Made by a program: the position numbers and the translations under genes. Below are positions 16,666 to 26,598 of a stretch of DNA of 64,000 nucleotides, piece by piece (within the stretch, counting starts at the first letter, position 1; every line of letters begins with the position of its first letter). The DNA is from Pleionea mediterranea (GTDB lineage Bacteria > Pseudomonadota > Gammaproteobacteria > Enterobacterales > Kangiellaceae). Under the pieces are notes generated by a model, which saw nothing but the letters and a program-made list of their open reading frames with translations, searched no databases and was not told where the DNA came from. The stretch covers positions 62,001 to 126,000 of the forward strand of contig NZ_QGGU01000009.1 of assembly GCF_003148745.1 (NCBI RefSeq), given 5' to 3'.

Positions 16666-18009
16666 TTAGCAGTTATTTTTGACCACTTCGGCCAAATGCT
16701 GCGAACATTGTTTTACCAATGCGGCGTCTTCACCTTCAACCATTACACGGATCAAAGGCTCGGTACCTGAAGCGCGCAATAACACACGGCCTTTATCGGC
16801 CAACTGTTGCTCGACTTCTTTAACTTCTGCTTTAACAACGTCATTATCGAGAGGCTTACTGTTTTTTGACGGCAGACGAACGTTAATCATGTTCTGAGGA
16901 AACTTGGTCATGCCAGACTTTAGTTCATGCAATGACAATCCCAGTCGTGCCATAACCGATAAGACCTGCAGTGCGGCAACAACACCGTCACCGGTTGTGG
17001 TGACGTTAAGACAAATAATATGGCCAGACGATTCACCGCCGTATAACCAGTTATTTTTACTTAACTGTTCCATTACATAGCGATCACCCACTTTTGCCCG
17101 CACAAAGGGTATTTCCAATTTTTCCAGAGCTTTCTCCATCCCCAGATTGGTCATCAGGGTTCCAACAATGCCACCACCATCAAGTAAGCCGCGTTTCTTG
17201 GCGTCACGGGCAATAATAAACAGCAATTGATCACCGTCCACCTGCTCGCCTTTTTCATCCACCATCATTACACGGTCACCGTCACCATCAAACGCTATAC
17301 CAATGTTGGCTTTTTCGGCCAGAACCGTTTCTGCCAACTTACTGGTATTGGTGGCCCCACACCCCTCGTTTATATTCAGGCCATTTGGCTTATCGCCAAT
17401 GGTCACTACTTCAGCGCCTAGTTCGGAAAAAACTTCTGGCGCAATGTGATAGGTTGCCCCATGAGCGCAATCAAGTACTACTTTGAGGTTTGAAAAATCA
17501 AACGACGATGCGATGGACGCTTTACAAAATTCAATGTAACGCCCACGGGCATCTTCAACCCGTCTAGCTTTACCCAGCTCAGCGGAGCTAACGGTTTGCA
17601 TCGGTTGATCAAGCATCGCTTCTATTTCAAGTTCCACAGAGTCCGGCAGTTTAAAGCCATCTTTCGAAAAGAATTTTATGCCATTGTCGTTAAACGGGTT
17701 ATGGGAAGCCGATATGACAATGCCAGCGTCAGCACGAAAGGTTCGAGTTAAATAAGCGATGCCAGGGGTTGGCATTGGCCCAAGCTGTAATACATCGACG
17801 CCGGCGGCAATGAGTCCGGCTTCGAGCGCGGATTCAAACATATACCCGGATATCCGGGTATCCTTGCCTATCAGTACTTTGCCTCCATGCTCATTGCCCA
17901 AGACCTTACCCACTGCCCAGCCAAGTTTCAGGGCAAAATCGGCGGTAATTGGGTACTCACCAACTGTGCCGCGCACACCATCGGTGCCAAAATATTTCCG
18001 TTCGCTCAT
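16666..18009 (-). CDS. glmM: Phosphoglucosamine mutase
   Basis: GlmM converts glucosamine 6-phosphate to glucosamine 1-phosphate for UDP-GlcNAc, hence peptidoglycan and LPS synthesis. The phosphoserine loop is [15 protein letters not shown] with Ser102. The metal site is [12 protein letters not shown], the sugar loop [11 protein letters not shown] and the phosphate loop [12 protein letters not shown]. It is 447 residues long and begins with the typical [10 protein letters not shown]. folP lies upstream on the same strand after a 105-bp spacer with a tandem repeat. Confidence 0.98.
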   Translation of the reverse strand: MSERKYFGTDGVRGTVGEYPITADFALKLGWAVGKVLGNEHGGKVLIGKDTRISGYMFESALEAGLIAAGVDVLQLGPMPTPGIAYLTRTFRADAGIVISASHNPFNDNGIKFFSKDGFKLPDSVELEIEAMLDQPMQTVSSAELGKARRVEDARGRYIEFCKASIASSFDFSNLKVVLDCAHGATYHIAPEVFSELGAEVVTIGDKPNGLNINEGCGATNTSKLAETVLAEKANIGIAFDGDGDRVMMVDEKGEQVDGDQLLFIIARDAKKRGLLDGGGIVGTLMTNLGMEKALEKLEIPFVRAKVGDRYVMEQLSKNNWLYGGESSGHIICLNVTTTGDGVVAALQVLSVMARLGLSLHELKSGMTKFPQNMINVRLPSKNSKPLDNDVVKAEVKEVEQQLADKGRVLLRASGTEPLIRVMVEGEDAALVKQCSQHLAEVVKNNC

Positions 18010-18022
18010 TGAGTGTACCTAT

Positions 18023-18066
18023 ATTCTTGTTAATTCAGATTCTTGTTAATTCAGACTCTTGTTAAA
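18023..18066. repeat. 16-bp tandem repeat between folP and glmM
   Basis: attcttgttaattcag occurs twice in perfect tandem (18023-18038, 18039-18054), followed by a partial third copy beginning actcttgttaa. It lies in the glmM leader, starting 14 bp upstream of the glmM start codon, so a change in copy number would alter the leader length. Confidence 0.9.
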
Positions 18067-18114
18067 TAATATTCGTGTAAAAAACAATCATCGTGATTGA
18101 TTGCCATACAAGAG

Positions 18115-18930
18115 TCATTGTAAATGTTTAAAAACCGCGTGAAACACTTTAATCGCATCAACCGTTTCTGCAACATCGTGCACCCGTATAATATTAGCCT
18201 GCTTTGCTGCAGCTATCATTACTGCAGCCAAACTGCCTGCCAACCTCTGCTCTACTGGCTTCCCGGTTATCTCACCAATCATCGACTTTCTTGACATGCC
18301 AACAAGTACAGGAAGTGACAGTTCCTTCAGTTGCTCAAGCTCCCGCAGCAAGGTGATATTATGTGCCAGTGACTTGCCAAAGCCAAAACCGGGATCAACC
18401 GAGATCAATGTTCGTTCCATACCGGCTTCGCAACACGCGTCTATGCGTTGTTGCAGAAAGGATATCACGTCCGAGGTTACCTGCTCATAATGGGGTGTCT
18501 GTTGCATGGTACGAGGTTGCCCCTGCATATGCATCAAACATACCGGCACCTGCGCTGAAACCGCAGCCGTTAACGCCCCGGGCTCCTGCAATGCTCGTAC
18601 ATCATTGATCATGGTTGCACCGGCAGCAACCGCTTCCGACATCACTTCCGCTTTACTGGTATCAATCGAAATGGGTTTACCAAAGTGCTTTATCGCGCTA
18701 ATCAGCGGAATGACCCGATCCAGTTCCTGCTGAAGGGATACAGCGCCGGCTCCGGGACGAGTTGATTCGCCGCCTATATCAATAATATCGACACCGGCTT
18801 CAATCATCCGTTTGGCCTGCTCGGTGGCCCGCTGCAACGAATTAAATTGACCGCCATCAGAAAACGAGTCCGGGGTAGCATTAAGAATGCCCATCACCAG
18901 AGGTCTGTCAGATTGATAAAGCGAATGCAT
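18115..18930 (-). CDS. folP: Dihydropteroate synthase
   Basis: FolP condenses p-aminobenzoate with dihydropterin pyrophosphate in folate synthesis and is the sulfonamide target. Signatures are MGILNATPDSFSDGG, IIDIGGESTRPGA, SIDTSKAEV, MINDVRAL, DPGFGFGKSLAHN and RVHDVAETVDA. It is 271 residues, normal length. It lies between ftsH and glmM, the conserved gammaproteobacterial order, but a terminator after ftsH suggests its own promoter. Confidence 0.97.
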   Translation of the reverse strand: MHSLYQSDRPLVMGILNATPDSFSDGGQFNSLQRATEQAKRMIEAGVDIIDIGGESTRPGAGAVSLQQELDRVIPLISAIKHFGKPISIDTSKAEVMSEAVAAGATMINDVRALQEPGALTAAVSAQVPVCLMHMQGQPRTMQQTPHYEQVTSDVISFLQQRIDACCEAGMERTLISVDPGFGFGKSLAHNITLLRELEQLKELSLPVLVGMSRKSMIGEITGKPVEQRLAGSLAAVMIAAAKQANIIRVHDVAETVDAIKVFHAVFKHLQ

Positions 18931-18997
18931 AAGACTGGATACCGGAAATAATACTAAAGTTATTATTTCAATTTAATTTATTAGCTTGTTATGTAAA

Positions 18998-19017
18998 AAG
19001 GGGCGTTACCGCCCCTT
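18998..19017 (-). terminator. Intrinsic terminator after ftsH
   Basis: The stem aaggggcg/cgcccctt around a 4-base loop is followed on the minus strand by TTT and an A/T stretch, 28 bp past the ftsH stop codon. Confidence 0.85.
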
Positions 19018-19044
19018 CGATGATACTGAGTTTAACGGCAATGA

Positions 19045-20973
19045 CTAATGTTCACTGGCCGGATCGCCAAGCGGCTTCGAAGATGAATCGCTCGAAGGCG
19101 CTGTACCCGAAGGCTTGTCATTATCCGACGGACCATTGCCATCATCCCAACCCGCAGGTGGACGAGGATCTTTACCGTTCATGATGTCATCGATTTGCTT
19201 CGCATCGATGGTTTCGTATTTCATCAATGCTTTTGCCATCATTTCGAGTTTATCGCGGTTTTCCTTAAGTATTTGTTCAGCCCGGCGATAGTTACGATCG
19301 ATAATGGATTTCACTTCTTTATCGATGTCTGTTGCGGTCTGATCCGAGACGTTTTTATGCTGCGTTACCGAGCGACCCAGAAATACCTCACCTTCATCTT
19401 CCGAGAAGTTCATTGGCCCTAAATCAGATAAACCATAGTGGGTTACCATGCTACGGGCAATCTCGGTAGCTCGCTGAATATCGTTTGAAGCGCCTGTAGT
19501 CACCCCTTCTTTGCCGTTAATCAATTCTTCGGCAATTCGGCCACCGTAGAGCGAACTCAGCATACTTTCCAGCTGCTCTTTACTCTGACTGTATTTGTCT
19601 TCTTCTGGCAAATACATGGTGACACCCAGCGCCCGTCCGCGTGGCATGATACTGACTTTATAAACTGGATCATGTTTTGGTACCAGACGACCAACAATGG
19701 CATGGCCGGCTTCGTGATAGGCCGTATTCAGCTTTTCTTCTTCGCTCATCACCATGGACTTACGCTCTGCGCCCATCATAATTTTATCTTTCGCCTTATC
19801 AAACTCGGCCATAGACACAGTACGGCGATTCGCTCTGGCGGCAAATAAAGCCGCTTCGTTCACCAGATTGGCTAAATCAGCGCCTGAAAATCCAGGTGTA
19901 CCACGGGCAATCACCGATGCATCAACATCATCAGCCAACGGCACTTTACGCATGTGTACTTTTAAAATTTGCTCACGCCCACGAATGTCCGGTAAGCCAA
20001 CAATCACCTGACGATCAAATCGGCCAGGACGTAATAACGCGGGATCCAGCACATCCGGTCGGTTGGTTGCAGCAATAACAATGACGCCTTCACCACCTTC
20101 AAAACCGTCCATTTCAACCAGAAGCTGATTCAAGGTTTGTTCTCGCTCATCATGGCCACCGCCAAGTCCTGCGCCACGGTGACGACCGACTGCGTCGATC
20201 TCATCGATAAAAATGATGCAAGGCGCGTGCTTTTTCGCCTGTTCAAACATGTCACGAACACGGGAGGCACCAACACCAACAAACATTTCAACAAAGTCAG
20301 AACCGGAAATAGTGAAAAACGGCACTTTGGCTTCACCGGCAATGGCTTTTGCCAACAAGGTTTTACCGGTTCCGGGAGGCCCTACCATCAACACACCACG
20401 GGGAATTTTGCCGCCAAGACGCTGAAACTTGCCTGGATCGCGCAAAAAGTCCACCAATTCTTCGACTTCTTCTTTTGCTTCTTCCACACCAGCAACATCG
20501 GCAAAAGTGGTTTTGATTTGATCTTCACCCATCAAGCGGGCTTTGCTTTTGCCAAATGACATGGCGCCTTTACCGCCACCGCCTTGCATTTGCCGCAGCA
20601 TAAATATCCAGATACCTATAATTAAAGCTGTTGGCAGTAAATAGAGAACCGCTGTCCAGAAACCGCTGCCATCGTCTGGCTTTAAGCTGGTTACCTCAAC
20701 ATTGTTTTGTTCAGCCTTTTCAAGCAACTTTTCATAGGCCGAGTTCGCCGGTGGCAAAATAGCCTTGCGAACCGGATCAACACCACCTTTTGCCCGGGCT
20801 TCAAGCCCTTGAATGGTGATGGTGTCAACGCGACCGGCATCAATATCTTTCAGTAATGCGCTGTACGTGTAATTTTCCTGTTGCCCCTGATTCGGACCAA
20901 ATTTATTGAACAGGGAAATAAGAACCACTGCTACAATGGCCCACAGCAACAAATTTTTCGCCATATCGTTCAA
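19045..20973 (-). CDS. ftsH: ATP-dependent zinc metalloprotease FtsH
   Basis: FtsH is the membrane-bound AAA+ protease that degrades misfolded membrane proteins and regulators such as LpxC. Two N-terminal helices flank a periplasmic domain. Walker A GPPGTGKT is at 198-205, Walker B is [12 protein letters not shown], the second region of homology ends in LLRPGRFDR, and the zinc site HEAGH is at 420-424. It is 642 residues. The annotated start is TTG at 20973: AGAGG lies 8 bases upstream of it but 17 bases from the internal ATG (MAKNLLLW at 20964), which is where homologues begin. The start is therefore uncertain by three residues. Confidence 0.97.
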   Translation of the reverse strand: MNDMAKNLLLWAIVAVVLISLFNKFGPNQGQQENYTYSALLKDIDAGRVDTITIQGLEARAKGGVDPVRKAILPPANSAYEKLLEKAEQNNVEVTSLKPDDGSGFWTAVLYLLPTALIIGIWIFMLRQMQGGGGKGAMSFGKSKARLMGEDQIKTTFADVAGVEEAKEEVEELVDFLRDPGKFQRLGGKIPRGVLMVGPPGTGKTLLAKAIAGEAKVPFFTISGSDFVEMFVGVGASRVRDMFEQAKKHAPCIIFIDEIDAVGRHRGAGLGGGHDEREQTLNQLLVEMDGFEGGEGVIVIAATNRPDVLDPALLRPGRFDRQVIVGLPDIRGREQILKVHMRKVPLADDVDASVIARGTPGFSGADLANLVNEAALFAARANRRTVSMAEFDKAKDKIMMGAERKSMVMSEEEKLNTAYHEAGHAIVGRLVPKHDPVYKVSIMPRGRALGVTMYLPEEDKYSQSKEQLESMLSSLYGGRIAEELINGKEGVTTGASNDIQRATEIARSMVTHYGLSDLGPMNFSEDEGEVFLGRSVTQHKNVSDQTATDIDKEVKSIIDRNYRRAEQILKENRDKLEMMAKALMKYETIDAKQIDDIMNGKDPRPPAGWDDGNGPSDNDKPSGTAPSSDSSSKPLGDPASEH

Positions 20974-21078
20974 GCTAACGACCTCTTTTTTAAATACGGG
21001 TTAGGTTGGCATTATTACTGACTGAGTAATACTGTCAAACCGCCAATGGTAACACTTTGCGACATAAAAGGTGCAGTG

Positions 21079-21699
21079 CTACCCTTTAAATCCTTTCGCC
21101 AGAATATACACTTCTCGGGATCTTGCGCGAGAAGCGTCCGGCTTTCTTACTTTAACGCTGGAAAACGCTGTTCGGACCTCAGCCAGATACTGGTCAAACC
21201 CTTCGCCCTGGAATATTTTGACCAACAGCGAGCCACCTTTGTTCAACACCTGACGCGCCAAATCCAGTGCCAGTTCAACCAGATACATGGCACGTGGCTG
21301 ATCCACAGCACTCATGCCGCTTATATTGGGGGCCATATCAGATAAAACAAGGTCTGCCTTATGTTCTCCCATCTCATTTAGAAGCTGAGTAAGTACTGAC
21401 TCCTCTCTAAAGTCGCCCTGAATAAACTGCACACCAGCAATAGCATCCATTGGTAATATGTCCAAAGCGAAAACTTTTCCTTTATCGCCGACTTTCTCAA
21501 TGGCTAATTCAGACCAGCCACCCGGTGCCGCGCCCAGATCAACCACGGTTGCACCTCGTTTGAATAACTTATCCTTGTTATCCATTTCCTCAAGCTTAAA
21601 CAGCGCTCGCGAGCGACGGCCTTCAAACTGCGCCTTTTTTACGTAAGGATCGTCAAAATGTTCTCTTAACCAACCCCGACTGCTTTTGGTTTTTCCCAT
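21079..21699 (-). CDS. rlmE: 23S rRNA 2'-O-methyltransferase RlmE
   Basis: RlmE (FtsJ, RrmJ) methylates U2552 of 23S rRNA. The SAM-binding motif [15 protein letters not shown], the catalytic aspartate in [12 protein letters not shown], and the lysine in [15 protein letters not shown] are all present. It is 206 residues and begins [19 protein letters not shown], as in homologues. It lies 105 bp upstream of ftsH on the same strand, the conserved order, and diverges from yhbY. Confidence 0.97.
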   Translation of the reverse strand: MGKTKSSRGWLREHFDDPYVKKAQFEGRRSRALFKLEEMDNKDKLFKRGATVVDLGAAPGGWSELAIEKVGDKGKVFALDILPMDAIAGVQFIQGDFREESVLTQLLNEMGEHKADLVLSDMAPNISGMSAVDQPRAMYLVELALDLARQVLNKGGSLLVKIFQGEGFDQYLAEVRTAFSSVKVRKPDASRARSREVYILAKGFKG

Positions 21700-21720
21700 G
21701 CATTCTACCGCTAATCTATC

Positions 21721-21738
21721 GTTTGGCCGCAGCCAAAC
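21721..21738. repeat. Small hairpin in the rlmE-yhbY spacer
   Basis: gtttggc/gccaaac with a cgca loop forms a perfect 7-bp stem about 20 bp upstream of the rlmE start. It may be part of the rlmE leader or the divergent promoter region. Confidence 0.5.
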
Positions 21739-21835
21739 CAGTAAACCTGAAATTAGATTATATCGTATCTAGAATTTCAGGTAGAATATATCCGCCTCAA
21801 TTGTGACGATTCAGGCAAACTCTGGAGAAAAATGA

Positions 21836-22132
21836 ATGAAATTAAGCACCTCTCAAGTCCGTTTTTTGCGCAGTCAGGCGCACAGTCTTAAACCAGTGGT
21901 TCTGGTTGGCGCAAATGGCGTCACAGAAAACCTGCTGGAAGAACTGGATGTCGCATTAAATACGCATGAGTTGATTAAGATAAAAGTTCGAGCTGAAGAA
22001 CGTGAAGAGCGTGATCAAATGATCGATCGAATTTGTCAGAAGTCTGGCGCGATTAAAATTCAGCGCGTTGGCCACAACCTGACGTTATTTCGTCGCAACC
22101 CGGCCAAACCCAAAATAATCCTGCCTAAATAA
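21836..22132 (+). CDS. yhbY: CRS1-YhbY family ribosome-assembly RNA-binding protein
   Basis: A 98-residue single CRM-domain protein that binds pre-50S ribosomal particles. The N-terminus LSTSQVRFLRSQAHSLKPVVLVGANGVTE, the internal ELIKIKVRAEEREERDQM and the end VQRVGHNLTLFRRNP-like segment (IQRVGHNLTLFRRNPAKP) match the family. It is transcribed divergently from rlmE, its usual neighbour, and has a ctggagaaaa ribosome-binding site. Confidence 0.95.
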   Translation: MKLSTSQVRFLRSQAHSLKPVVLVGANGVTENLLEELDVALNTHELIKIKVRAEEREERDQMIDRICQKSGAIKIQRVGHNLTLFRRNPAKPKIILPK

Positions 22133-22230
22133 CAGTGGTAGCGATCAAATAACAACCATCTAGATAATCTTCGATTTACCTCATTATCTGAAAATCAAAG
22201 TCAAAATTTCTGTATTGGCGCGACAGTCGA

Positions 22231-22980
22231 TTAACGCATTCGTAAAATGCGGATCCAGCGCCAAACATTAACCAAACTCATCAAGGCTCCGGCGACATAA
22301 GTTAACGCTGCCGCAAGCAGTATTTTTTTTGCGACTTTTAACTCTGGAGCGGTCAAATACTCGCCCTGCTCCAACAAGGGTAGTGCCCGTTTAAAACTTG
22401 CATCCCACTCCACCGGCAGTGTTACCAGATGCACCAGCACAGAAAACGACATGGCACCAACCGCCAGAAGCAGCATACCACCGCTGGCAACCGGGGAGCG
22501 GGATAACACCGTCATCAGGGGTAACAACAGATACATCAAACTGCCAACTTTTTCGGAATGTTGCGCCACCTTTACCAGCTGGGTGCGTAGGCGCAATAAC
22601 TTGTATTTGGAGTGATCCTGAATCGCATGCCCCACTTCATGCGCGGCCACCGCAACAGCACTCAAAGAACGACCATTATAAAAAGACTCTGTTAAGCGAA
22701 CGGTTTTATCCTGAGGATCATAATGATCGCCCTGATCGGTTTGCTCTAAACTGACCGGCAATTGCAATCGTTCAATCAGATGTTTTGCCAGCTCACCACC
22801 GGTACCCGGCAACTCATCGTACTCTATGGAATACTTTTTAAGCGTGTGCTTTACCCACCATCCCGGAAACAGGATGATAAAAAGCACTAATAACAGAGGG
22901 ATAAGGTAAATCACCGAGGCAACAAGTCCTGCTAATTTAGAAGCCACCTCAAAAATAACGAACGAAGCTGAGACAGGCAA
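22231..22980 (-). CDS. YugP-type zinc metallopeptidase, membrane
   Basis: A membrane protein of the Zn_peptidase_2 (YugP) family. A long hydrophobic N-terminal segment (IYLIPLLLVLFIILFPGWW) is followed by the soluble site AAHEVGHAIQDHSKYK, with HExxH as zinc ligands and catalytic glutamate, then three more hydrophobic segments. The substrate is unknown. The start is uncertain: the frame opens with TTG at 22980 without a ribosome-binding site, and GTG codons about 12 and 18 codons in are alternatives closer to where homologues start. Confidence 0.85.
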   Translation of the reverse strand: MPVSASFVIFEVASKLAGLVASVIYLIPLLLVLFIILFPGWWVKHTLKKYSIEYDELPGTGGELAKHLIERLQLPVSLEQTDQGDHYDPQDKTVRLTESFYNGRSLSAVAVAAHEVGHAIQDHSKYKLLRLRTQLVKVAQHSEKVGSLMYLLLPLMTVLSRSPVASGGMLLLAVGAMSFSVLVHLVTLPVEWDASFKRALPLLEQGEYLTAPELKVAKKILLAAALTYVAGALMSLVNVWRWIRILRMR

Positions 22981-23000
22981 ATTTTGACAACAAAGTACAA

Positions 23001-23079
23001 TTTACAAGCAGTAAATGAGCATTTTGAGTCGAAGTTTAACCCTGTAGCATCAAGTGCAGCATGTTTGAGTTAGCTTTTA
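23001..23079. repeat. 79-bp dispersed intergenic repeat, copy 2
   Basis: Gap-free match to 13428-13506, about 68 of 79 positions identical. It lies just upstream of the metallopeptidase gene and could overlap its promoter. This copy lacks the 19-bp tandem duplication found at the edge of copy 1. Confidence 0.85.
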
Positions 23080-23253
23080 GTAACATCAATAGGATCACAA
23101 TACCGAGTTGATATAGGTTCAGCAACTACTCCGCTACTGCCTGACATCGATAATGCAACCTCTCGATAACAATTCAACAAAGGTATGGCGAATACTTAAT
23201 CATAGGAGCCGTTCGACCAATCAACAGGTCTGAGCAAAAAATCACTAGAATGG

Positions 23254-23276
23254 GCGCACAACCTAATGTTGTGCGC
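23254..23276. repeat. Hairpin downstream of slmA
   Basis: gcgcacaac/gttgtgcgc, a perfect 9-bp stem with a 5-base loop, lies about 55 bp past the slmA stop. No T-run follows on either strand, so it is either a weak terminator or an RNA-stabilising structure. Confidence 0.65.
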
Positions 23277-23330
23277 GGATGAGACGTACCGTTTTAATTG
23301 GCGAGAACTCAGATAAAGAAGCGTGTGGCA

Positions 23331-23915
23331 TTAAACACTGTTGGCGAGATAACGCCACTGCTCATTCCAGTTTTCTGTTGGCATCCGCTTAAACCCACTG
23401 CGAACAAACTGTTGTATTTTGCCTTCCGCTGTTGCCATGATGGCATTGGCAATAATGGCCGAATCCAGATGATCACGACGCTGCTCGATACGTGCGTCCC
23501 GAATAATTTGTTTTATTTGGGTTTCGATGCGATCAAAAAATTGCACCACACGTTCGCGCAAACGTTCCTGCTCACCAATCAGAGCATCGCCCATTAGTAA
23601 ACGGCAAATACCGGGATTTTTTTGTGCAAACCCCAGCAGCAAATTAATGATTAACTGAATGCTGTCGACCGAGGATTTTTTTTCTTTACTGATTAGAGTT
23701 ATTCGTGAAAAAACGCTGTCTTCGACAAATTCCAATAACCCTTCAAACATTTTTGCTTTACTGGGAAAATGGCGATATAGCGCAGCTTCAGAAACGCCAA
23801 CTTCTTTCGCCAGCCTTGCAGTTGTGATACGAGCGCCCAGTTCCGTTTCCAACATGTGCGCCAGACACTCTAAAATTTCCTGTCGGCGCGAGCCACTTTT
23901 TTTAATTGCAGGCAT
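23331..23915 (-). CDS. slmA: Nucleoid occlusion factor SlmA
   Basis: SlmA is a TetR-family protein that binds chromosomal sites and blocks FtsZ ring assembly over the nucleoid. The N-terminal helix-turn-helix reads ITTARLAKEVGVSEAALYRHFPSKAKMFEGL. The C-terminal domain has the family-typical NPGICRLLMGDALIGEQERLRERV and ends RMPTENWNEQW. It is 194 residues, as expected. It lies downstream of coaBC and algC, close to its usual neighbourhood (radC-coaBC-dut-slmA in enteric bacteria). Confidence 0.95.
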   Translation of the reverse strand: MPAIKKSGSRRQEILECLAHMLETELGARITTARLAKEVGVSEAALYRHFPSKAKMFEGLLEFVEDSVFSRITLISKEKKSSVDSIQLIINLLLGFAQKNPGICRLLMGDALIGEQERLRERVVQFFDRIETQIKQIIRDARIEQRRDHLDSAIIANAIMATAEGKIQQFVRSGFKRMPTENWNEQWRYLANSV

Positions 23916-23940
23916 TGTTATTTTTCTCCCTTAGCAATCG

Positions 23941-26514
23941 TTAAAACGGTACTTGTAATGAGCTGTCCACAGCCAGGATTTGTTCCCGGAACAGATCCTG
24001 AATGCGATTTAAACTTTCTTGGGTATCCGCTTCAAACCGAATCACCAAACACGGCGTTGTATTAGACGCTCGAACCAGTCCCCAGCCATCATCAAAATCA
24101 ACCCGTATACCATCGGTGGTATTAATTCGACCGTTGGCAAAGGTACCGTTTTTAGCAAGTTTCTCAACAAAATCAAACTTGCGGGTGTCCGAAATGGTGA
24201 CATTCAATTCTGGCGTTGCTTCACTGTTGGGTAATGCTGCGAATACTTCAGCAGAAGAACGAACATCACCCGCAAGAATTTCCAGTAACCGGGCGGCGGT
24301 ATAGAGCGCATCGTCAAAGCCATACCAACGCTCTTTAAAGAAGATATGACCGCTACACTCCCCTGCCAATAATGCACCGGTCTCTTTCATTTTCGCCTTA
24401 ACCAGAGAGTGGCCGGTTTTCCACATGATCGGTCGACCACCGTGAGACGAAATAACCTTGGGTAGATGACGGGTACATTTCACATCAAAAATAATATCAG
24501 CACCCGGATTTCGTGACAGCACATCAATTGCGTACAGCATCATTTGTCTGTCTGGCCAGATAATACTGCCATCAGAAGCAACCACACCGAGCCTGTCACC
24601 ATCGCCATCAAATGCGAGACCAATATCGGCTTTTTCACTTTTCACCATATTGATCAAATCTTTCAAATTATCCGGTTTGCTTGGATCAGGGTGATGATTT
24701 GGGAAGTTGCCATCCACATCACAATATAAACCGATAACATCGCAACCCAGGCCCTGTAATAGTCGTGGTGCAATATTTCCGGCGACACCGTTACCACAAT
24801 CAACAGCCACTTTCAGAGGCTGCGCCAATGCAACATCTGCAGTAATTTGCCCTAAGTAATCCGGCGTAAGATTGCGCGAATCTTCCGAGCCTTTACCGCT
24901 AACAAAGTCACCTTTGGTAATGCGCTGATATAATTTTTGTATACCATTTTGCGACAGGGTTTCACCGGCAATGACGACTTTTAATCCGTTATAATTTGCC
25001 GGGTTATGACTGCCAGTTAACATAACACCACTGCGTGTATCGAGGTAGTTGGTAGCAAAATAAAGCACCGGTGTCGGGACTTCACCAATATCAATGACAT
25101 CACGGCCAGAGGCCATCAAGCCTTCTTTTAACGCTTCAAGTAACGTAGGGCCTGATAAACGACCATCTCTGGCAACAACAACTTTTTGCTCACCGCGATC
25201 AAAGGCTTCACTACCAATAGCCTTACCTATTTCACGCACAACATCGGGCGTCAGCTGATTATCAACAATGCCGCGAATATCGTAGGCCCGGAAAATACTT
25301 TTCGGCACATCAATCTCCGTCCCATCAGAGACCTCTTGTACCTCTAAACCAGAATCGCTACTCAGTGCTGAAGTAATGGATTTTTTCGGTTTGGGCTGAT
25401 GTTCATCCGATGTTCCTGACGTTGCAGGTTTGGCCGGTGCCGTAGAAGCACTCGCATGAACAACGCGCATATCATTTCGAACAAGAGTAACAATCAGATC
25501 ACGGAAGTAATCAATACGGAAACTCGATGTAATACCTTTTAAGTTTTCACCGGAATCCAGAAAGTTTTTCGCCAAGTCGCCTGTATCGGCTTTCACTTCA
25601 TGCTGGATCACACGAAGACCAAAAAAGTTTACACCCGCTGAAACCAGCAAAATAAACAGTACACCTCCCATAAAGAACAGAAGTTCAGACTGCCCGGAAA
25701 ACTCCGATAAGTTTTTCGGCCAGAAAGCCACCTGCCAGTTAGAGTTATCACTGGTACCAATGGCAAAAGGCTCGCCCTGTTTATAGGCTTGATTGCCTTC
25801 AGTAACAATTAATTGGTGTTGCTGATAAAAAGTCTGCCAGATTTCAACATAACCGGGGGTTTTATGAATTCGTTGAATGGTGTCTTGAATCAGTTTTGTA
25901 TCCAAACCTAAAAAAACAATACCAATGACCTGATCACCATTTTTGATGGGCGCCATTACCGCCACAAACTGCTCAGGCTTACCAGGTGATATCACTTCCG
26001 GATGAAAGGTTTTGTTCTTCGCCAAGCTTCTAACAGAATCAAGCACCGCATTGGTAATAGGCGGCTTTGCTGTTAAGTCTTGCTTTAGCACATCGGGAAA
26101 TATAATTTTAACCCCAAGTGAATATGGCATTTGATTTGAAATTTGCTGTTCAAACGATTGGATCACCGACTGGTCTTTATCTATCACCGCAGTAATTAGC
26201 TGTCTGTTTTTTGCAAATTCCTTTATAAAATCCTGAGAGGTGTCGAGCTTGACCAAAATGGAATCAACATAACTTCGTAAAGCGGTGTCGATAAACATTT
26301 TATTCTTTTGTGCACTGGGTCCTGCGACAACCAAGTAGTATTGCAAAATAGCAACAAGACAAATGATCAACAAAGAAAAAATCAGATAAGGTGAACCAAT
26401 TTTAATAATTGACTTGGCACTGCCCGATGCAGGGCTTACCTTTTTGCCTTTTGCCGGTTTTTCCGCTTTACTTTCGCTTGCTTTTTTTGACTGGACGTTT
26501 GCTTTTCTTTTCAC
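23941..26514 (-). CDS. algC: Phosphomannomutase/phosphoglucomutase with membrane N-terminal domain (AlgC-like)
   Basis: The C-terminal half (about residues 400-857) is a complete alpha-D-phosphohexomutase: SIFRAYDIRGIVDNQL at the start, the phosphoserine loop MLTGSHNPANYNG with Ser502, the metal loop FDGDGDRLGVV, GECSGHIFF, and RASNTTPCLVIRFE. It interconverts mannose and glucose 6- and 1-phosphates for LPS and exopolysaccharide. The first 400 residues hold two helices (about 37-60 and 275-300) flanking a periplasmic sensor-like domain, then a low-complexity linker. A similar long form is known in Pseudomonas algC. It is 857 residues, about 84 bp downstream of coaBC. Confidence 0.92.
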   Translation of the reverse strand: MKRKANVQSKKASESKAEKPAKGKKVSPASGSAKSIIKIGSPYLIFSLLIICLVAILQYYLVVAGPSAQKNKMFIDTALRSYVDSILVKLDTSQDFIKEFAKNRQLITAVIDKDQSVIQSFEQQISNQMPYSLGVKIIFPDVLKQDLTAKPPITNAVLDSVRSLAKNKTFHPEVISPGKPEQFVAVMAPIKNGDQVIGIVFLGLDTKLIQDTIQRIHKTPGYVEIWQTFYQQHQLIVTEGNQAYKQGEPFAIGTSDNSNWQVAFWPKNLSEFSGQSELLFFMGGVLFILLVSAGVNFFGLRVIQHEVKADTGDLAKNFLDSGENLKGITSSFRIDYFRDLIVTLVRNDMRVVHASASTAPAKPATSGTSDEHQPKPKKSITSALSSDSGLEVQEVSDGTEIDVPKSIFRAYDIRGIVDNQLTPDVVREIGKAIGSEAFDRGEQKVVVARDGRLSGPTLLEALKEGLMASGRDVIDIGEVPTPVLYFATNYLDTRSGVMLTGSHNPANYNGLKVVIAGETLSQNGIQKLYQRITKGDFVSGKGSEDSRNLTPDYLGQITADVALAQPLKVAVDCGNGVAGNIAPRLLQGLGCDVIGLYCDVDGNFPNHHPDPSKPDNLKDLINMVKSEKADIGLAFDGDGDRLGVVASDGSIIWPDRQMMLYAIDVLSRNPGADIIFDVKCTRHLPKVISSHGGRPIMWKTGHSLVKAKMKETGALLAGECSGHIFFKERWYGFDDALYTAARLLEILAGDVRSSAEVFAALPNSEATPELNVTISDTRKFDFVEKLAKNGTFANGRINTTDGIRVDFDDGWGLVRASNTTPCLVIRFEADTQESLNRIQDLFREQILAVDSSLQVPF

Positions 26515-26598
26515 GATTAATCCCTATAAGTCCTAAAACCAAAACGTTTACTAAAACTCTATTACTAACTTTAATATTTCATCAAAGTGACGATATTA

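Larger units (their letters stand above)
22981..23330. other. Spacer between slmA and the metallopeptidase gene
   Basis: About 350 bp without a gene. It contains copy 2 of the 79-bp dispersed repeat (23001-23079) and a perfect 9-bp hairpin (23254-23276). No clear promoter was found. Confidence 0.6.

Noticed and set aside
20137-20559. A 140-codon open frame on the plus strand inside ftsH.
   Set aside because: It is antisense to the highly conserved ATPase domain, has no ribosome-binding site, and its composition mirrors the reverse frame of ftsH.
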